This document shows positions 6,525 through 7,418 of a DNA stretch of 7,418 nt, piece after piece. The translations under genes were made by a program, and so were the position numbers. Source of the DNA: Oscillospiraceae bacterium (GTDB lineage Bacteria > Bacillota > Clostridia > Oscillospirales > Acutalibacteraceae); NCBI GenBank assembly GCA_029004655.1, contig JAQVYP010000087.1, positions 1 to 7,418 of the forward strand, in the 5' to 3' direction. Under the pieces are notes generated by a model. It did not search any database. It saw nothing but the letters and a program-made list of their open reading frames with translations, and was not told the origin of the DNA. Position 1 is the stretch's first letter. Every line of letters starts with the position of its first letter.

Positions 6525-6692
6525 TTAAGGGAATCTCTAAATACTCGGCGTCTGACAGATTGGTGGGGATTTTTTCCCCAATCAAGGAAAAAACGGAGCA
6601 AATACTTTGTGTATTTGCGAGTATTTTGACGCTGAGTGGGGGAAAAAGACACACTAAGATGGCGGACGATGAGTTTTTAGAGGTTCCCTTAA
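6525..6692. repeat. 168-bp imperfect palindrome bounded by TTAA (foldback/MITE-like element)
   Basis: TTAAGGGAA (6525-6533) is mirrored exactly by TTCCCTTAA (6684-6692). The arms stay complementary through CTCTAAA/TTTAGAG and TTTTTTCCCC/GGGGGAAAAA. The exact midpoint is a perfect 8-bp hairpin, GCAAATAC (6598-6605), loop TTTGT, GTATTTGC (6611-6618). By hand alignment about 59 of 82 arm positions pair. The flanking TTAA or TA is compatible with a target duplication, but both are palindromic, so this cannot be told apart from extra stem. No credible open frame is present. It is unrelated in sequence to the other repeat family here. It separates arsR from the ABC promoter and could also act as a transcription barrier. 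Confidence 0.8.
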
Positions 6693-6713
6693 GCTAACAG
6701 TTTATTTTGCAAT

Positions 6714-7064
6714 TCAAAAAAGCCAATACTGGAACTTTTGTCTCTGCTCATTCTCATCATTCTCTTTTTTGCAAACGCAATTTACCTTATCCGAAGTGAT
6801 AAGACCAAAAAGTTGTTTTGCTTTTTCAATTCCCTCGGCACTTAGTGAGTAATAGATCCACTTTCCTTCATTTCGCCCCAAAACCAATCCGCAATCACAT
6901 AACAGCTTAATGTGATGAGATAGTGTAGATTGGGACATTTCAAATTGTTCTAAAATCATGCAGGCACAAAGCTCACCACAAGAGAGCATATCAACAATCT
7001 TGACTCTTTTGGGATCGCCCAACGCTTTAAACACCTTGGCACACTCTAAATATATTTTGTCCAT
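6714..7064 (-). CDS. arsR: ArsR-family metalloregulatory transcriptional repressor
   Basis: This 116-residue winged-helix repressor should release DNA when it binds As(III)/Sb(III) or a related thiophilic ion. The core VFKALGDPKRVKIVDMLSCG (11-30) leads into ELCACMIL, where C33-x-C35 matches the CxC ligands of the ELCVCDL motif in alpha-3 of classical ArsR. The recognition helix is SQSTLSHHIKLL (44-55), followed by the wing GRNEGKWIYYSLS. Further cysteines are C8, C29, C56-x-C58 and C96-x-C98. The ATG at 7064 is supported by GAGGTG (7074-7069) 4 bases upstream and by a transcript start expected near 7096; a longer frame reaching back to 7100 would begin at or before that transcript start. No arsenite pump or reductase is visible; the divergent gene at 7379 is the nearest candidate target. 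The arsenic assignment is by motif, and the substrate ion is not proven. Confidence 0.9.
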   Translation of the reverse strand: MDKIYLECAKVFKALGDPKRVKIVDMLSCGELCACMILEQFEMSQSTLSHHIKLLCDCGLVLGRNEGKWIYYSLSAEGIEKAKQLFGLITSDKVNCVCKKENDENEQRQKFQYWLF

Positions 7065-7095
7065 TTTGCACCTCACATTCAAATTATTCGATATT

Positions 7096-7131
7096 AACAA
7101 TTATTATATGCATCAAATCTAAAAATGTCAA
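7096..7131 (-). promoter_or_regulatory. Consensus sigma-A promoter of arsR with possible overlapping operator
   Basis: On the minus strand TTGACA (7131-7126) and TATAAT (7108-7103) are both perfect matches, exactly 17 bases apart. The spacer and -10 box contain an imperfect dyad around ATGCAT (7108-7113), a plausible ArsR operator that would cover the -10 and explain autorepression. The promoter call is strong; the operator is inference. Confidence 0.85.
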
Positions 7132-7141
7132 TATTAAATAA

Positions 7142-7311
7142 AAAATCAGAAATGGCATTTTAAATTAGTTGATTGTTGCGGATTTCAGCACTATTCCTCG
7201 CACCCACAATTTTTCTTATACTTAACTATACCATTACAAATAAACAAATTCATAAGTTCAAACTCGACTATGAATACTTAATAGTTTTAATTTTTAATAA
7301 CAAATGATATT
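7142..7311. other. AT-rich divergent intergenic region
   Basis: The gap between arsR and the next gene (7065-7378, 314 bases) contains the two divergent promoters and no gene I can support. Its middle holds a small stem, ATTCATA (7248-7254) with TATGAAT (7269-7275) around a 14-base loop. This could be a second regulator site or chance in A/T-rich DNA. Confidence 0.4.
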
Positions 7312-7347
7312 TTGGAATAATAAATCAATTACAGTATAAAATAATAC
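7312..7347 (+). promoter_or_regulatory. Candidate promoter for the gene starting at 7379
   Basis: TTGGAA (7312-7317) and TATAAA (7335-7340) are spaced by exactly 17 bases. With a transcript start near 7347 the leader would be about 32 bases. It is divergent from the arsR promoter, with about 180 bases between the two -35 boxes. Confidence 0.5.
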
Positions 7348-7378
7348 AAAGAAATTTTTGAAGGATTGAATTAAAATT

Positions 7379-7418
7379 ATGAAAAATATATTTCCAGAAA
7401 CGTCAAAAAGAGTCCAGC
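7379..7418 (+). CDS. Start of an unidentified gene, cut by the window end
   Basis: ATG at 7379 opens a frame reading MKNIFPETSKRVQ before the window ends. AAGGA (7361-7365) lies 13 bases upstream, somewhat far for a ribosome-binding site but the only candidate, and a plausible promoter precedes it. Thirteen residues are too few to assign a family. Its position, divergent from arsR, suggests that it may belong to the same metal-responsive unit, but this is inference. Confidence 0.55.
   Translation, partial: MKNIFPETSKRVQ

Noticed and set aside
6339..6697. Plus-strand frames across the TTAA palindrome
   Set aside because: They begin inside the ATPase gene on the opposite strand or inside the palindrome, lack ribosome-binding sites and resemble nothing I recognise.
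7065..7100. ATG at 7100 as the ArsR start
   Set aside because: It falls at or before the transcript start predicted by the perfect promoter, and the next ATG at 7064 has a good ribosome-binding site and gives the usual ArsR length.
1..7418. CRISPR array, tRNA, rRNA or intact transposase
   Set aside because: There are no evenly spaced short repeats, no cloverleaf-like sequence and no transposase motifs in any frame.

Overview
This window looks like chromosomal DNA from a low-GC Gram-positive bacterium, most likely an anaerobic member of the Clostridia. Four things suggest this: AT-rich intergenic DNA, strong Shine-Dalgarno sequences with several GTG and TTG starts, a large single-chain PurL, and a DacF-type D-Ala-D-Ala carboxypeptidase with a C-terminal membrane anchor. 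The genus cannot be named from the sequence alone.

Layout. Positions 1-1235 (minus) hold the N-terminal third of purL, cut by the window edge. Positions 1511-2842 (minus) hold a penicillin-binding-protein-type D-alanyl-D-alanine carboxypeptidase, with a stem-loop terminator candidate downstream. Divergent from it, at 3034-3732 (plus), is a small cytosolic metallophosphoesterase. Positions 4060-6427 (minus) hold a two-gene ABC exporter cassette. The ATPase comes first in transcription and the 544-residue membrane protein follows one base after the ATPase stop codon. Positions 6714-7064 (minus) hold an ArsR-type metalloregulator with paired cysteines, driven by a perfect TTGACA-17-TATAAT promoter. 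A plus-strand gene begins divergently at 7379 and is cut by the window end.

The most notable non-coding content is a set of foldback repeats. Two related copies of one family, with ends close to ACTAATTCCAA, lie at about 2950-3007 (short, internally deleted) and 3877-4033 (157 bp, nearly one continuous hairpin). The longer copy sits inside a further 11-bp inverted repeat followed by a T-run, as if it had landed in the loop of a terminator. An unrelated 168-bp imperfect palindrome bounded by TTAA lies at 6525-6692, between arsR and the ABC cassette. All three look like miniature, non-coding mobile elements or structured intergenic repeats.

The genes do not form one pathway. They cover purine synthesis, cell-wall maturation, a phosphoesterase of unknown substrate, an exporter of unknown substrate, and a metalloid-responsive regulator whose partner gene lies mostly outside the window. 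I see no CRISPR array, tRNA, rRNA, prophage gene or intact transposase. I find no convincing evidence of a new multi-gene system; the repeats are the main lead.
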